From assembly GCA_951799425.1 (NCBI GenBank), contig OX637406.1, positions 30,808,390-30,872,389 on the forward strand: a stretch of DNA of 64,000 bases, written 5' to 3'. Source of the stretch: Ilex aquifolium (lineage: Eukaryota > Streptophyta > Magnoliopsida > Aquifoliales > Aquifoliaceae). Made by a program: the position numbers and the translations under genes. The notes under the pieces are model-generated. The model worked only from the letters and a program-made list of their open reading frames with translations, searched no databases and was not told where the DNA came from. Shown here in pieces: positions 12,342-23,828 of the stretch (the stretch's first letter is position 1; each line of letters opens with the position of its first letter).

Positions 12342-12770
12342 CTACATCGAATGCATTAATTAATTGTAGGAATTGAGTCATGAAACTTTCATTTGGAAAC
12401 ATGACTTTGGAATTAAATATTTTTAACATTGCAAAACAATCCAAAGAAGAAGAAGAATTGCATTAAATAAATTATGTTGAGTTGTTAACTCAAAGTTTAT
12501 TTGAAAATGCTTTTATGAAAAAAGAGTCATATACATTAGAGTCTATACCTGATAATGAGTCTGAAGATATGTCAGCATGGAATCCAAAATGTGAAAAATT
12601 GTTGCCTAAGTCTGTAGAATCCAATGTCAAATTTTTTAAGCCAAAATTAAAACCTCTCCCAACTAATTTAAAATATTTCTTTTTAGGGGAAGATGAAATC
12701 TATCCAGTGATATATCCTCAAAATTATCTACAATTCAAGAAAAATAATTGACAAAAGTTTTGAAAGATCA
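12342..12770 (+). pseudogene. Protease-RT linker of the Athila/Tat-like element
   Basis: An open stretch at 12482-12751 encodes an acidic-to-basic linker ending PLPTNLKYFFLGEDEIYPVI, a short motif that commonly precedes the RT of this lineage. It continues the same polyprotein, and stops separate it from the protease. Confidence 0.6.
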
Positions 12771-12779
12771 CCAAAGTGT

Positions 12780-13690
12780 TATTGGATGGACAATAGCGTA
12801 TATAAAAGGTATAAGTCCACTTCTATGTACTCATTGTATATATAGAAGAAGATACTAAACCATCTCGTCAGATGCAAAGAAGATTGAATCCACACTTGAA
12901 TGAGGTAGTCCGCGCCGAAGTACTTAAACTATTAGATGCTAATATTATTTATCCTATATCTGATAGTAAATGGGTTAATCCTACATAGGTAGTTCCTAAG
13001 AAGTCTGGTGTTACTGTAATAAAAAATAAAAAAAATGAATTAGTGCCTATGCGTACAGTTACTGGTTGGCGTGTATGTATTGATTATCGAGAGCTAAATT
13101 CCCTCACCAGAAAATATCATTTTCCATTACCCTTTCTAGATCAAGTTTTAGAAAGAATAGTTGGTCATGCATATTATCATTTTTTAGATGGATATTCGGG
13201 TAATAATCAGATTGAAATTGTAATAGATGATCAAGAAAAAACCACATTTATATGTCATTTTGGTACTTTTGCTTATAAAATGATGCATTTTTGGATTATG
13301 TAATGCTCCAGCTACATTTCAGCGTTGCATGTTAAGTATATTTAGTGATATCGTAGAACGGTACCTAGAAGTTTTTATGGACGATTTCTCAGTATATGGT
13401 GATTCATTTCATTTATGTCTAGAAAATCTTGAAAAAGTGTTTATTCGATGTGAAGAAATAAACCTTGTTTTGAATTGGGAAAAACGTCATTTCATGGTTG
13501 CACAAGATATTATTTTAGGTCATGTAGTTTCTGAAAAAAGAATTGAAGTTGATAAATCTAAAATTGATTTAATAGTTAATCTTCCTTCACCAAAAACTGA
13601 AAAAGTTGTTTGATCTTTTCTAGGTCATGCAGGATTTTATAGAAGATTTTTTAAAAATTTCAGTTCAATATCTAGACCTATATGTAATCT
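12780..13690 (+). pseudogene. Reverse transcriptase domain of the Athila/Tat-like element
   Basis: RT would copy element RNA into DNA. At 13043-13303 the frame reads TGWRVCIDYRELNS, then FPLPFLDQVLERI, then FLDGYSGNNQ, with the first catalytic aspartate (LD) kept. An extra T in a T run near 13285-13290 shifts the frame. The domain resumes at about 13305 with GLCNAPATFQRC and carries the catalytic FMDDFS box near 13375-13390, and both aspartates are intact. It continues with LGHVVSEKRIEVDKSKI to 13613. After a TGA the frame goes on with FLGHAGFYRRF, the RT thumb-connection. The fold is recognisable over its full length, but at least one frameshift and several stops disable it. Confidence 0.85.
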
Positions 13691-13691
13691 T

Positions 13692-14351
13692 TTGTGTCAT
13701 GATATATTTTTTGAATGGAATGATGCATGTCAATTAGCATTTGATAAATCAAAAAATATGCTTATTTTTGCACCTATTATGCAACCTCCTGACTGGTCTT
13801 TACCTTTTGAATTAATGTGTGATGCTAGTGATTATGCAGTAGGAGTTGTATTAGGTCAAAGAAAAGATAAAAAATCATATGTTATTTACTATGCAAGCAA
13901 AACTTTAAATGATGCACAAATGAATTATTCTACTATAAAGAAAGAATTATTTGCTATTGTGTTTGCATTAGATAAATTTCGTTCATATCTGGTTGGATCG
14001 TCAATTGTTGTATTTACTGATCATGCAGCTTTAAAATATTTACTTACTAAGAAAGATGCTAAGTCATGTCTCCTACGTTGGATACTATTACTTCAAGAAT
14101 TTGATCTTATCATTAATGATAAGAAAAGAGTTGAAAATGTGGTAGTAAATCACTTGTCAAGGCGAAATTATGATATAAATGAAGAACCAATTCCGATTAG
14201 AGAAACTTTTCCAGATGAACAACTTTTTGCAATAACAGAAATACCATGGTATGTAGATATAGTCAATTATTTAGCTACTGGTACTATTCCTTCTAATTAT
14301 ATCTGGAATGATAGAACTAAGTTTCTGAGTGAGGTACGTAATTTTTTTTAG
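13692..14351 (+). pseudogene. RNase H domain of the Athila/Tat-like element
   Basis: RNase H degrades the RNA strand during reverse transcription. This 219-codon open segment is the best-preserved part of the element. Catalytic blocks in order are CDASDYAVGVVLGQR, KELFAIVFAL and FTDHAALKYLL. In the usual ADHLSR block the aspartate is replaced, giving VVNHLSR, so the last metal ligand is lost. The RNase H to integrase spacer (PIRETFPDEQLFAI) follows. A TAG closes it at 14349. Confidence 0.85.
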
Positions 14352-15543
14352 GAAGATCCTTATTTATTTAAATACTCTAAAGATTAGATAATAAGACGTT
14401 GTGTACCTAATCATGAAATCGGTCAAGTCATTCAGTTTTGTCACTCTGAAGCTTGCGGAGGCCATTTTGCTTCAAAGAAAACTGCTGCTAAAATTTTGCA
14501 GTGTGAATTTTATTGGCCAACTCTTTTTAAAGACGTACATATCTTTTGTTTAAATTGTGACAGATGTCAAATAATGGGAAATATTTCAAAAAGAAATATG
14601 ATGTATTTAAACCCTATTTTAATCATTGAAATTTTTGATTGTTGGGGCATCAATTTCATGGGACCATTTCCCCCATCCTTTGGATATCTGTACATTTTGG
14701 TTGCAGTCGATTATGTCTCTAAATGGGTAGAGGCAATTCCATGTAGAAATAATGATCACAGAACAGTGGTCAAGTTTTTAAAAGAAAATATTTTGTCAAG
14801 ATTTGAAATTTCTCGAACCATTATCAATGATGGTGGATCACATTTTTGTAATAATGTTTTTGAAAATCTTATGACAAAATACTTGATTTCTCATAAAATA
14901 TCCACTCCGTATCATCCACATAAAAGTGGACAAGCTGAATTAGCTAATAGAGAGATAAAATACATTTTAGAAAAAACAGTAAATCCACATCGTAAGGATT
15001 GATCTTTGAGATTAACTGATGCGTTTTGGGCTTACCGTACTGCATATAAAACTATTTTAGGAATGTTTCCTTATCGGTTAGTTTTTGGTAAACCACGTCA
15101 CTTGCCTGTAGAATTAGAACATCGAGCATATTGAGCAATCAAAATGATGAATTTTGATATGGATAAAGCTGGAGTATCTCGTAAACTTCAAATTAATGAA
15201 TTGGAAGAATTAAGAAATGAAGCTTATGAAAATGCAAAGATTGTTGAATCTAGAACGAAAATTTTTCATGATAAAAATATCAATGCGGAAGTCTTTTGAA
15301 CCTTTTCATAAAGTTTTGTTATATAATGCAAAATTTCGTCTATTTCCTGGAAAGTTAAGATCTAGATGGACAGGTCCTTATATTGTCAAGCAAGGTTTTG
15401 ATTATGGAGCAATTGAAATTGAGAATCCATTAATCGAAAATATTTTCAAAGTTAATGGTCAAAGATTTAAACCCTATTATGATGGATTCACTCAAGATGT
15501 GACTTCTATACAACTGTTAGAGCCAGTCTATGTTGTTATTTGA
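14352..15543 (+). pseudogene. Integrase domain of the Athila/Tat-like element
   Basis: Integrase would insert the DNA copy. The N-terminal zinc domain is present at 14400-14590: FCHSEACGGHF then CLNCDRC. The core at 14496-15002 shows WGINFMGPF, where the first catalytic aspartate of the usual GIDFMGPF is asparagine (a GAT to AAT change). It then shows INDGGSHF with the second aspartate and KSGQAELANRE with the glutamate. After a TGA at 15000 come [33 protein letters not shown] and, from 15217 in a changed frame, the C-terminal DNA-binding part. That part reads FRLFPGKLRSRWTGPYIVKQ and ends FKPYYDGF. The catalytic loss and the stops make it inactive. Confidence 0.85.
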
Positions 15544-16695
15544 TTATAAATAATAGTACTAAGTGTTTCTTGTTTATTTTACAGATTAGGTTTTAAATTA
15601 TTAGTTATATTACCTTCCACACTTCGTTAGCATTTCTATATTTTCATTGTTTTAATCATTGCGGACAATGTTTAAGGAAGGGAATTATTAAAATTTGTGT
15701 AATTTGTTTTGTGTATTTTGTTTTTGTGTTTTTATAAAATTGTTCATCTTTGTGACTGGCAGACATTAAAGAACCGGATAGTGAGTCAATTTTAAATCGT
15801 GTTTAAAATTTTTCGAAACATAATTGTACAATGGACGAGAAACTGTTTTGGTTAAGTTTAATTTTACTGCGCCATTTTCCAAAAGACATACATTCGTTGA
15901 TCATGACAAAAGCTAGATTTGTTAGAAATTTAGAAATCTTTGAAAGTCAAGCAAAACCCTTGTGTTGAAAAGTTCATTTGTTAAACGCCGACGAGCGAAT
16001 CGTCTCAGTGGTTGTGTGAGATGTGATCGTTTAATTCATTTGAGACAATATAATCAGTGTGCGGAACCAATTTTAGGATGAGCGTTAGATCGTCTTGAGT
16101 GGATTAGGTATGGGTAGAGTAAGGAATATCCTGAGACGTCATCCTATTCTACTCCTATGTTGTCAAGATACGTAAGAAGTGAAATTAACCGTGTCACTGG
16201 TGTTGTTGATCTAGAAGATTCAGATTTAACAATCAAATGATGAATAATTTTGGGAATGGTACATAAAATGTAAATAAAAAATAAATAATTAATAAAACCA
16301 ATTTTTTGAAAAAAAGAGTGGGTAGCAAGTTATGTAGAATATTTAAAGTTGTAATTAATCTTGTAACTGCAGGATTTCAAACTGAAGAAGGCAGAACGTC
16401 AGCAGTGCAATGCAAAATTCCAATGTACTAGCATAATCCGGACGGTGTTACTGGCGTCCGGACGGTAGTGCAGATATAAATACCCATCAGCCTCCATAAC
16501 TGATCAGTTCCAGTTCCCTCGCAAGCCAGAATACGAAAACAGCCGCTGTTCCTCAAGGATTTCTTCTCAAATCTGCTACATTTAACCGTTTTTCTTCAAA
16601 TTTTCTCCTATCATTCACTTACCCATATCATTTCCAAGGTTTCTACCAATTGAAATCAGTTGAAAGCAAGTATTTAGAGAGAAATCAGTCAAAAA
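15544..16695 (+). other. Non-coding 3' region of the Athila/Tat-like element, with internal promoter-like stretch
   Basis: This is the space between integrase and the additional 3' ORF. A purine tract AAGGAAGGG lies near 15673-15681, at the place where these elements carry an internal polypurine-like tract. A short degraded reading stretch starts at 15831 (ATGGACGAGAAACTG) but matches nothing I know. At 16437-16480, two TCCGGACGGT motifs are followed by TATAAATA, about 220 bases upstream of the next ORF. Confidence 0.6.
16437..16482 (+). promoter_or_regulatory. Paired TCCGGACGGT motifs upstream of a TATA box
   Basis: TCCGGACGGT occurs at 16437 and 16457; the second lies within the palindrome GTCCGGAC (16456-16463). 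TATAAATA begins at 16475. This could be a subgenomic promoter for the 3' ORF starting at 16696. The same kind of palindrome is seen ahead of a TATA box in another LTR at 56578-56748. Confidence 0.45.
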
Positions 16696-17829
16696 ATGAA
16701 TCGAAGGCAAAGAACGAGAGGTTCTTCGAGTCGAGCAAGAAGGGATCAACCTCCGCAACCTGAAGCACCTCCGCAGAAACCCTAGCAAGGAAATGTCTAC
16801 AATGAGGTGATTTTTGAGAATGTTGAACAACAAGCCTGGTACGATGCTTATTTCATGACTAAAATTATCATTCCTGAAAGGCCAGTAATTTATGAAGATT
16901 TTGAGAATATAGGAGTTAGACAAATTCTTGTTGCACGTGGATGGCTAGATTATGTTAGGTTTGCTGCTCTTGCTTATGACTGTTTAGTCCGTGAATTCTA
17001 TAGTAATGCAGAAATAACTAGCGAAAGACAACTTCGTGTGTTTGTTAGGGGTAGAGTTTTTCAGGTTACACCAGCTACTATAGCCGATATTTTTCATCCC
17101 ATGCAAAGACCACCCAACCCGCAATATCCTTACATTCAATTGCCTGATTTAACTAACGTAGGAATAGAATTGACGGGCAATCCAGATTATGTATGGGAAA
17201 GGCCACATAAATAAATAAAGCAAGGGGACTTGACGGACAAATACCGAATTTTGAATTTGATTACAGTGAATAGTTTGTTACCTAGAGCCTAGAAAAATCA
17301 AATTTATACTGAGCATGCCTACTTCCTATATGCCTTTGGGATGGGACACACGATTGATCTTTCGAACCTCATTTTGGATCAAATGTTGATTACTGTGCAA
17401 AGAAAGAAACCCTCACTCCCATATGCTATGTTAGTTTCTCAGTTATGTAGGGACAAGGGAGTGATTACATATCCCTCGTGTAAAATGGTGGAGCATTTTG
17501 CACCGTTAGACAAGACTTCTTTGAAGAAAAGTTATGGAGTATAGCCTGAAGATCAACCTGAAGTACCACCAGCGCCACAAGAAGAGCCATGCCAAACACC
17601 TGAAGAATTTTTCCCACCAGAGCAGCCTCCACCACAAGATGATCAGCCATATATACCAATGGATGACAGGACCGACAAACAGATCTTACTAGGGTTGGAG
17701 ACCACTATTACCCATCTTGGTATCAACATCACCTAGATCAATCAATACATGACTGATTATGAGCAAAACCAAGCAGAAATATTGAGGCTACTCAGAGAGC
17801 ATTTTGGTGGAGGCCCATCTACTTCTTAA
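16696..17829 (+). pseudogene. Additional 3' ORF of the Athila/Tat-like element (plant putative transposon protein domain)
   Basis: From ATG 16696 one frame runs 378 codons to TAA 17827, broken only by stops (at 16783, 17212, inside 17215-17340, 17542 and near 17734) and not by frameshifts. The start is basic (NRRQRTRGSSSRARRD). The central part resembles the 'putative plant transposon protein' domain often found 3' of pol in Athila/Tat elements: YDAYFMTKIIIPERPV, then RGWLDYVRFAALAYDCLVREFY, then FVRGRVFQVTPATIADI. The second half has PRA and HTIDLSNLILDQM, then a proline/glutamine-rich tail. The C-terminus is heptad-like (LGLETTITHLGINIT...EILRLLREHF). The biological role of this ORF class is not established. 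A relative lies at 25071. Confidence 0.75.
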
Positions 17830-18137
17830 ACACTGGAGATTCTACAAGAGCTTTGCTATCTTTCACTCATCTTTTATTTATGCACTTGAATTTACTTTAT
17901 GTTTTGAACTTGTTTTTGTTAGTAAGTTTGTTTTTGTTAGTTAATGTGGAACTCATGTTTTTAAGTTAGGAGGATTATTTCATATAATTCACAGTTAAAT
18001 TAGGTTATTATTCTCATGCTTTGCAAGGATATTGTTAATCTAATCATGCAAAATTTTCATATTTTAGTTGTATATTATCTTAATATTTTTGTTTAAACTT
18101 ATTCTATCGAGCACAAATAGATTTCTTTATTTTAGAA
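17830..18137. other. 3' untranslated remnant, no clear LTR
   Basis: AT-rich sequence follows the 3' ORF. TTAAGTTAGGAGGATT near 17960-17976 could be the polypurine tract of the Athila/Tat-like element. No LTR start could be fixed before the next element begins at 18138. Confidence 0.4.
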
Positions 18138-20490
18138 TGTAAAACCCGGGCAAATTTGAACTTTTTGTGAATAAGGGCAAATTGGTCATTTGTCATCATA
18201 ATGCTTATTTGAAATACTCATGCTCTAGACCTCGGATGAGGAAACGGAGTTCGCCGTTGGATTCGTTTCGCGAAATCTAGTCACCCTATCAAATTTCGTC
18301 GAATTTCGAGAGAGTCGAAATTTTTGCACGTCGTTCGAGGCGACTGCGTGGCGAATGACCTCACGAACGTCCCCATAAATAAATTTTATAAAATTTCCTT
18401 AAAATTGAATTAAAGTTCAAATAAAATTAATTTGAACTTAAACCGAGATCAAATAAGTCGTTTCGGGACGAAATCGGATCCGATTAAGCGAAGGACACGT
18501 GGCGCGACGTGGGCCAAGTATTTAAAATTATAAATAAGGGTAAATATCTTAGAAAATGGAATTTTTAGCCCACTTGTTCTTGTTTGGCCGGCCAAGAGAG
18601 AGAGAAAAAAGAGAAAACATTGATTCTTCAAGCTTCTCCTTCGATTTCCCGGAGTTCTGTCGCTCGGAATTCATTGGACCAAGACTTAAAGTTGCTCTAT
18701 GTGACTAGGGCTACGCGTGGGTACCAAGAACGAGGAGTTTCACCGAAGATCAAAAGGCAAAGTTTTGGAGAAATCAATAGTCTTGAGCTTTTGGGGTTGT
18801 TCTTGGTGTGTTCTTGAAGCCTAGTCTTCATTTCAAGCTTCAAGAGGTAGGGTTCTTCCTACCTTGGATTAATCTTTCCTTAGATGTTGATAGTTTAAGG
18901 GTATGATATGTTTATGCATATGGATAGACTTTTATATGTATGTTTATGTTTATAGAAATAGAAAAGTGAGCATAGAAATGGTTTAAGCTAATTGCTAGCT
19001 TGATTTTGGTGTATGGAAGTTACATGTGATTTACTATGTAACTTAGTGAAATTAAAGGAATGCTATGTGTTATATAAATTATGCCTTGAAGGTGTTTGGT
19101 GAAATGTCATGAGTATTTGGAAATTGTTGTTTTGATTGAATTGAAATAACATGCTTAAGTTTAACTTGTGGAATCATATGCTTATGATATGATTTGTAGT
19201 TGAATGTGCATGTTGAAATTGTTCATGTGTTGTTCTTGGCATATTGAGCATTATGTTGTATGCAATGGGACATGACATTGCATATGCACGGAAGCATCTC
19301 ATCACATGGGTGTGTGCATGGTTGGTGTCAACACCACACTTGGTGATTGACGGTATGGCTTGGGAAAAGTTGGGTCGAAGACCGAGCTAAGCCGCTTGAT
19401 TGCATGATAAATTGGGTTGGGGTTAGCAAGAAGAGGCATGACGACCTCTCGGGTGCAAGGCCCGGTGATTTGGGAGATGCACTCCATTGGTGTAAGAGTC
19501 CATAAAGTGTGTGGGTATGGATGACCCTTGGTGTAAGTCCATGCATATCCAAACCGAAGAAAGACCCTAATTTTGAAAATGCCATTTGATGTGAACATAA
19601 ATGATGGAATGAAACACTTTGGCATTGCATCGTGTAGTGGGAGTCGGTGAGGACTCGGGTTGAAGTGCATGAGTGAGTGTCATCTCATTTCATGGCATGG
19701 TATTGTTGCATTCCAACTTAGAATGCATATCCTTATAAGGAATGAATGTTGCATGAGCATGAGCATCTAGGGGGGGAGTAGCCTTTGTAGGATCTACTCT
19801 ACTGGGCGTTGGCTCACCCTTCATGGGAAAAACATTTCAGGTGCGGGATGTACACCGGTGGACGGCTCCCAATTCGAGCCCCAAGGTTGAAGAAAGCCAA
19901 CTTGTGGCTTTTATGGTTTATTTTGTAAAGCTTTTGTGAAAATTCCATTTTGATGTATAAATGTATGGAATTAATTGTAATGGAACTTGTACAAATTATG
20001 TTTTATATGAGAATTCTTATCAAACATGTATTGGATGATTTTGGGAGGTTTGGAATGAATTGAAAATGAAAAATGGTTGAAAAAGGCAAAACTGGGCAGA
20101 AAGTACCGGTACTGTGTACTGTGTACCGGTACGCACTTTCCAGTAGGCAAACCGTACCAGTACGCAGTACCGGTACGATATTGTACCGGTACACAGTACC
20201 GGTACACTCTCAAGAATTTTCAGATTTTTAAACTGTTTTGCCCTATTTTCGGTCTATGCTTTCCTTCCCTCCAATGATGTAAATGGACTATAATGGAGTA
20301 TAAATCCTGGTATGTTGGATCTTGGTTGAACCCAATGAATAATTGAATCCAGTTTACATTTGTGAGTTATGATCCCAGCTAAGGGGATGCTATCGCCGTG
20401 GTATTGGGTTGATTGACATCCACGGGTAATTCCGCGGGTTGAAGGATAATCAACGGTTTATATAGGACCCCCGGAAATTGGGGTGTCACA
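18138..20490 (+). mobile_element. 5' LTR of a chromovirus-type gypsy element
   Basis: This 2353-bp LTR starts TGTAAAACCCGGG and ends GGGGTGTCACA. A primer site follows two bases later. It is the same superfamily as the LTRs at 44641 and 52198. All share the TGTAAAACC start and the segment CCGTTGGATTCGT.CGCGAAATCTAGT, here at about 18254-18282. It also shares the late block GGCTCACCCTTCATGGGAA (about 19810) and the closing TGATTGACATCCACGGG-like stretch. A GTACCGGTAC palindrome array sits at 20103-20205. No 3' partner is present. Confidence 0.85.
20103..20205. repeat. GTACCGGTAC palindrome array in LTR
   Basis: Exact GTACCGGTAC copies occur at 20103, 20123, 20167, 20183 and 20197. The flank AGGCAAAACTGGG directly upstream (from 20084) is shared with the array at 57881, although the two arrays lie at very different distances from their LTR starts. 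Confidence 0.85.
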
Positions 20491-20493
20491 GCT

Positions 20494-20505
20494 TGGTATC
20501 AGAGC
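20494..20505 (+). other. Primer-binding site (initiator tRNA-Met type)
   Basis: TGGTATCAGAGC three bases after the LTR end matches the 3' end of plant initiator tRNA-Met and marks the start of the element's internal region. Confidence 0.85.
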
Positions 20506-20839
20506 ATATGTATACAACTTACCTAGGGCTTGATGGGCATGGGTCTAGACCATTGCATGCATTATGCATTTCATCTTATGTGTTTAAATGCTACATGTTA
20601 TGTTCTATGTGCTATGTGGATTATATGCATTGTAGAATGTATATGTAAATGAACGCACTAGGTTAGAAAACATAACCTTGGGAGTGGGAAAGCAGATGAA
20701 CGGGAGGGTTCATGGTATAAATGTCTACTAATGAGAGGCATATGCCCCCTAGTGAGACAATGAGAAACTCTTGATGTTTGAGTATTGATTCCTATTTTGG
20801 GATGCCTTGTAAAACTATATTGGTATTTGACTTATGTAG

Positions 20840-21613
20840 ATGGCATATAGAGGGCGAGGACGCCGAGGCGGTAGGTGGAACAACCAACCACCTCCGGCCT
20901 TTGATCACCAAGCCTTTGCAGAGGCTATTGGTAAGGCGGCGGCGACTATTGCACAGGCTAGTGCTACAGCCGCTACCATTGCACAGACTGGTGCAAATAT
21001 GGGACACGGAGGCTCGAGTAACCTTCAGAGGTTCAAAGCCCATAATCCTCCGGTCTTTCTGGGAGGGGCGGATCCAATGGTAGCCGACCGTTGGATTCGA
21101 CAAGTGGAGAAGATCTTGAGGGCTATGGAAATCATTTCTGATGCCACCAAGATAACTCTGGCGACTTTTCAGCTGGAGGGAGAGTCCCAGCTATGGTGGG
21201 ATTGGGTGAAGGACTCCAGAAATTTGGAGGCCATGACTTGGGTAGAGTTCCGAGAGCTCTTTATGGGAAAGTATTTCCGGGCGGCTGCTCGACACGCTAA
21301 GGCCAAGGAGTTCCTAGAATTGAAGCAGGGGACTATGAGTGTGCTAGAATACGTGGCCAAATTCACAGAGTTGGCCCGTTTCGCCGATGATTATGTGGCC
21401 ACAGACATGGCCAAAGTACGTAAGTTTGAGGATGGACTGAAGTTGTCCATTCGAGGCAAGATTGTGGGACTTCTCCTGCAAGACCTTGATTTGATGGTCA
21501 ATACTGCAATGGCTATCGAGAGAGAGGTAGAGGACGCGCGCAACATCCGGGAAGCGGGTGTTAAGGACAAAAAGAAGGAGGGTCAATCCTCTTCTTCTGG
21601 TGCGGGAAAGAAC
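20840..21613 (+). pseudogene. gag: gag of chromovirus-type gypsy element, 3'-truncated
   Basis: ATG 20840 opens an arginine/glycine-rich N-terminus (AYRGRGRRGGRWNNQ). The gag core follows: FLGGADPMVADRWIRQVEKI, FQLEGESQLWWDWVKDS, MTWVEFRELFMGKYF, LKQGTMSVLEYVAKFTELARF and the basic KDKKKEGQSSSSG. There is no internal stop. The coding sequence ends abruptly near 21613, just where a zinc knuckle should come, because the DNA switches to an unrelated LTR. The open frame running on to 21691 is LTR sequence, not gag. It is a close relative of the gag at 47571. Confidence 0.9.
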
Positions 21614-22900
21614 TACATGTTTGGGTTCAAGGAATACTTGCTCTTGAATTTTCAAGACCCTAGTTTTTCCAAATTACATATTCTATTGTGAAATTCATAT
21701 AGATTCTTAATTTCTAAATTCTTATTCTTGATTAAATCATGTTTTCATCTAATACTTGTTATTATTCCAAGAAATTATGATTTTTGGCAAAACCCTAGAA
21801 TTTGGATATCGAAATTATGAAGGTTTTTTATTTTGATATGATCTCTTGCATATTTTAATTCTTTTATTACTGTAGTATATTGAGAATTGTACTATTGTAA
21901 TACTTGTATTGTTAATGAAAATTGTGATTGGCTAAGTTTGTGGTTGTTGAGAAAGTTATGGTTTCATATCTTGTATAGTTTGTTATGACGGACTTGAATT
22001 GCCTTCAAAAGTTGTCGTAGAGTGTTAGAGGTTAGTCTATTCCAATGGGGTGAGATGGTTGTCTAACACTTGTAGTGGATTGTTGTTTGTGAGAGTAACC
22101 ACTATTGTTCACGAAGTTCGAGGCTGAGGGATGGTATACCTTTCCTGAGAAGGATTCGTCAATGTCGTGAGAGACGGTATACGCCCTTCCTAAAGTGGTT
22201 TGTGATTTGCCCCTTCGGGGAATGATTGAGATTGTGTGGTTGTGATGGGTGAACGAGGTAGAATCGTTGTGTAGATTCCTGAGAAGTAACCAACATACAT
22301 GAGAATATGGGATGATGCTACTGAGTTATGAATTGATTGCTTTAATTCAAACATGTTTATTCTTTTCATTGATGTGTTGCATTCTGTACACTTAAGATCA
22401 TTACAATTTTCATTGTTTTACTTTCCAAATGATGTATATGCTATTTTTCAAAAGAGACTTGCCTTATTTTTATTGTTTTAAAAACCATGTTGGGATTTGA
22501 AAGGGATTTCCTACGGGCTTTTGCTCACCCCCTACAACACATTACAGATTTTGGTAGCGAGGAGGATGTCGAGTTAGATGAGCAGATTGATCTCGAGGCT
22601 GGAGAGGGTCAGTATGAGGATCCTGAAGTGGAGGCTTACAGATGCTTTGTTTTAGTTCTGATTATTGTATTTGAAGAGATTTTTGTGAAACAATGTTTCA
22701 GTTAGTTTTATTATTCCGCTGCTAGATATCCTTTGGTTTTGAATTGTAAGTTGGAGAAATTATGATAATTTATTGGTTTTAATATTTATTCTTTGTCAGG
22801 TAGATGAATGGTTTACTATCTAATGTTTATTTTAGTTGCTCTTATGGTTGGATGGTTTGTAGATAGTAATGCCTTCCAGGGTGGATTTTGGGGTGTTACA
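21614..22900 (+). mobile_element. 3' part of a gypsy LTR joined to the truncated gag
   Basis: The first 120 bases match 57038-57160, the end of the truncated LTR that starts at 56096, and show it is the same family. The segment runs to the LTR end GGGGTGTTACA at 22890-22900, with the usual late block CTCACCCCCTAC at about 22525. It lacks its 5' half. The junction at about 21614 joins the middle of a gag to the middle of an LTR with no element terminus, a deletion or illegitimate recombination product. Confidence 0.75.
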
Positions 22901-23108
22901 CTTAAAGTCAAAGTTGAAATGTGCATTGCTATGAATCATATTAGGGCATAAAAAACTTGGTGGCATAAATCCAATTGCATGATTCATTAGTCAAAGTATC
23001 TTTCATCCTAGCATGCTTAGGTAGTGTTTACCTTTGAAAGATTCAAAACCAAGTACAGGCATGCCATTAATCTTCACAGTTAGGAGTTTGATGAGTTTAA
23101 ATTATTAA
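22901..23108. other. Unassigned intergenic sequence
   Basis: AT-rich flank with no gene or repeat I can identify. It continues in style at 23829 and may be the target of the Helitron candidate that interrupts it. Confidence 0.4.
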
Positions 23109-23828
23109 TCTATACTGCTAATAAAAGTACCTTAACATGAAAAAAGTTTGATTCACTAATTTACCCTCATAAAGAATTAAAAAGACCATTTTATCCTTCC
23201 ACACTTAATATCTAAATTATCATCATATCCTTATGCATTTCAATCTCTAAATTACATCTAAGATCACTTTTAATTATCTATTATCTATTTTCTATTTATA
23301 AATATAAATTTTTATGAAACTTTTTGCTTGACTATATTACTCTTAAAAAATATATGCATCATTATAAGTTTTAATAAAATATTTTAAAAAAACCTTTAAA
23401 AACTCCATCAATCTAACATTACTCATCTCATTTATAAAGATAACATTATGACTGCATATGTATAATTTATTTTTCATCAAAATGTTTAACCTTTTAATTT
23501 TTAAGATAAAAAATAATGTATATATAGTTTTACAAGATTCTTCAACCACAATAATTTTTTCAAAATGTGTTAAGATTTTATGTGAAAATAGATTGTAGTA
23601 TATTTTTAAGGAAAACTTGAATTTTTTTTAAATTTTAATATATTATAGCGTAATAAATTAAATCTTATCTCAATTAACCTAACTAATTCTAAATATAGTA
23701 AGGTTCTAATATGATTGGTATATTTAAAAAATAATTTTGATAAATTTGAGATGATATTTAATTTAGGTACACATATACCAAATATTTATTTATTAATTTT
23801 TGTCTAAAAAATTATGGTGCATTACTAG
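23109..23828 (+). mobile_element. Candidate non-autonomous Helitron
   Basis: It begins TCTATACTGCTAATAAAAGT after an A, the form of many plant Helitron 5' ends, and ends CTAG before a T at 23825-23828. Length is 720 bp and it is very AT-rich. I do not see the usual strong hairpin just before the CTAG, so the 3' end is uncertain. Confidence 0.4.
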
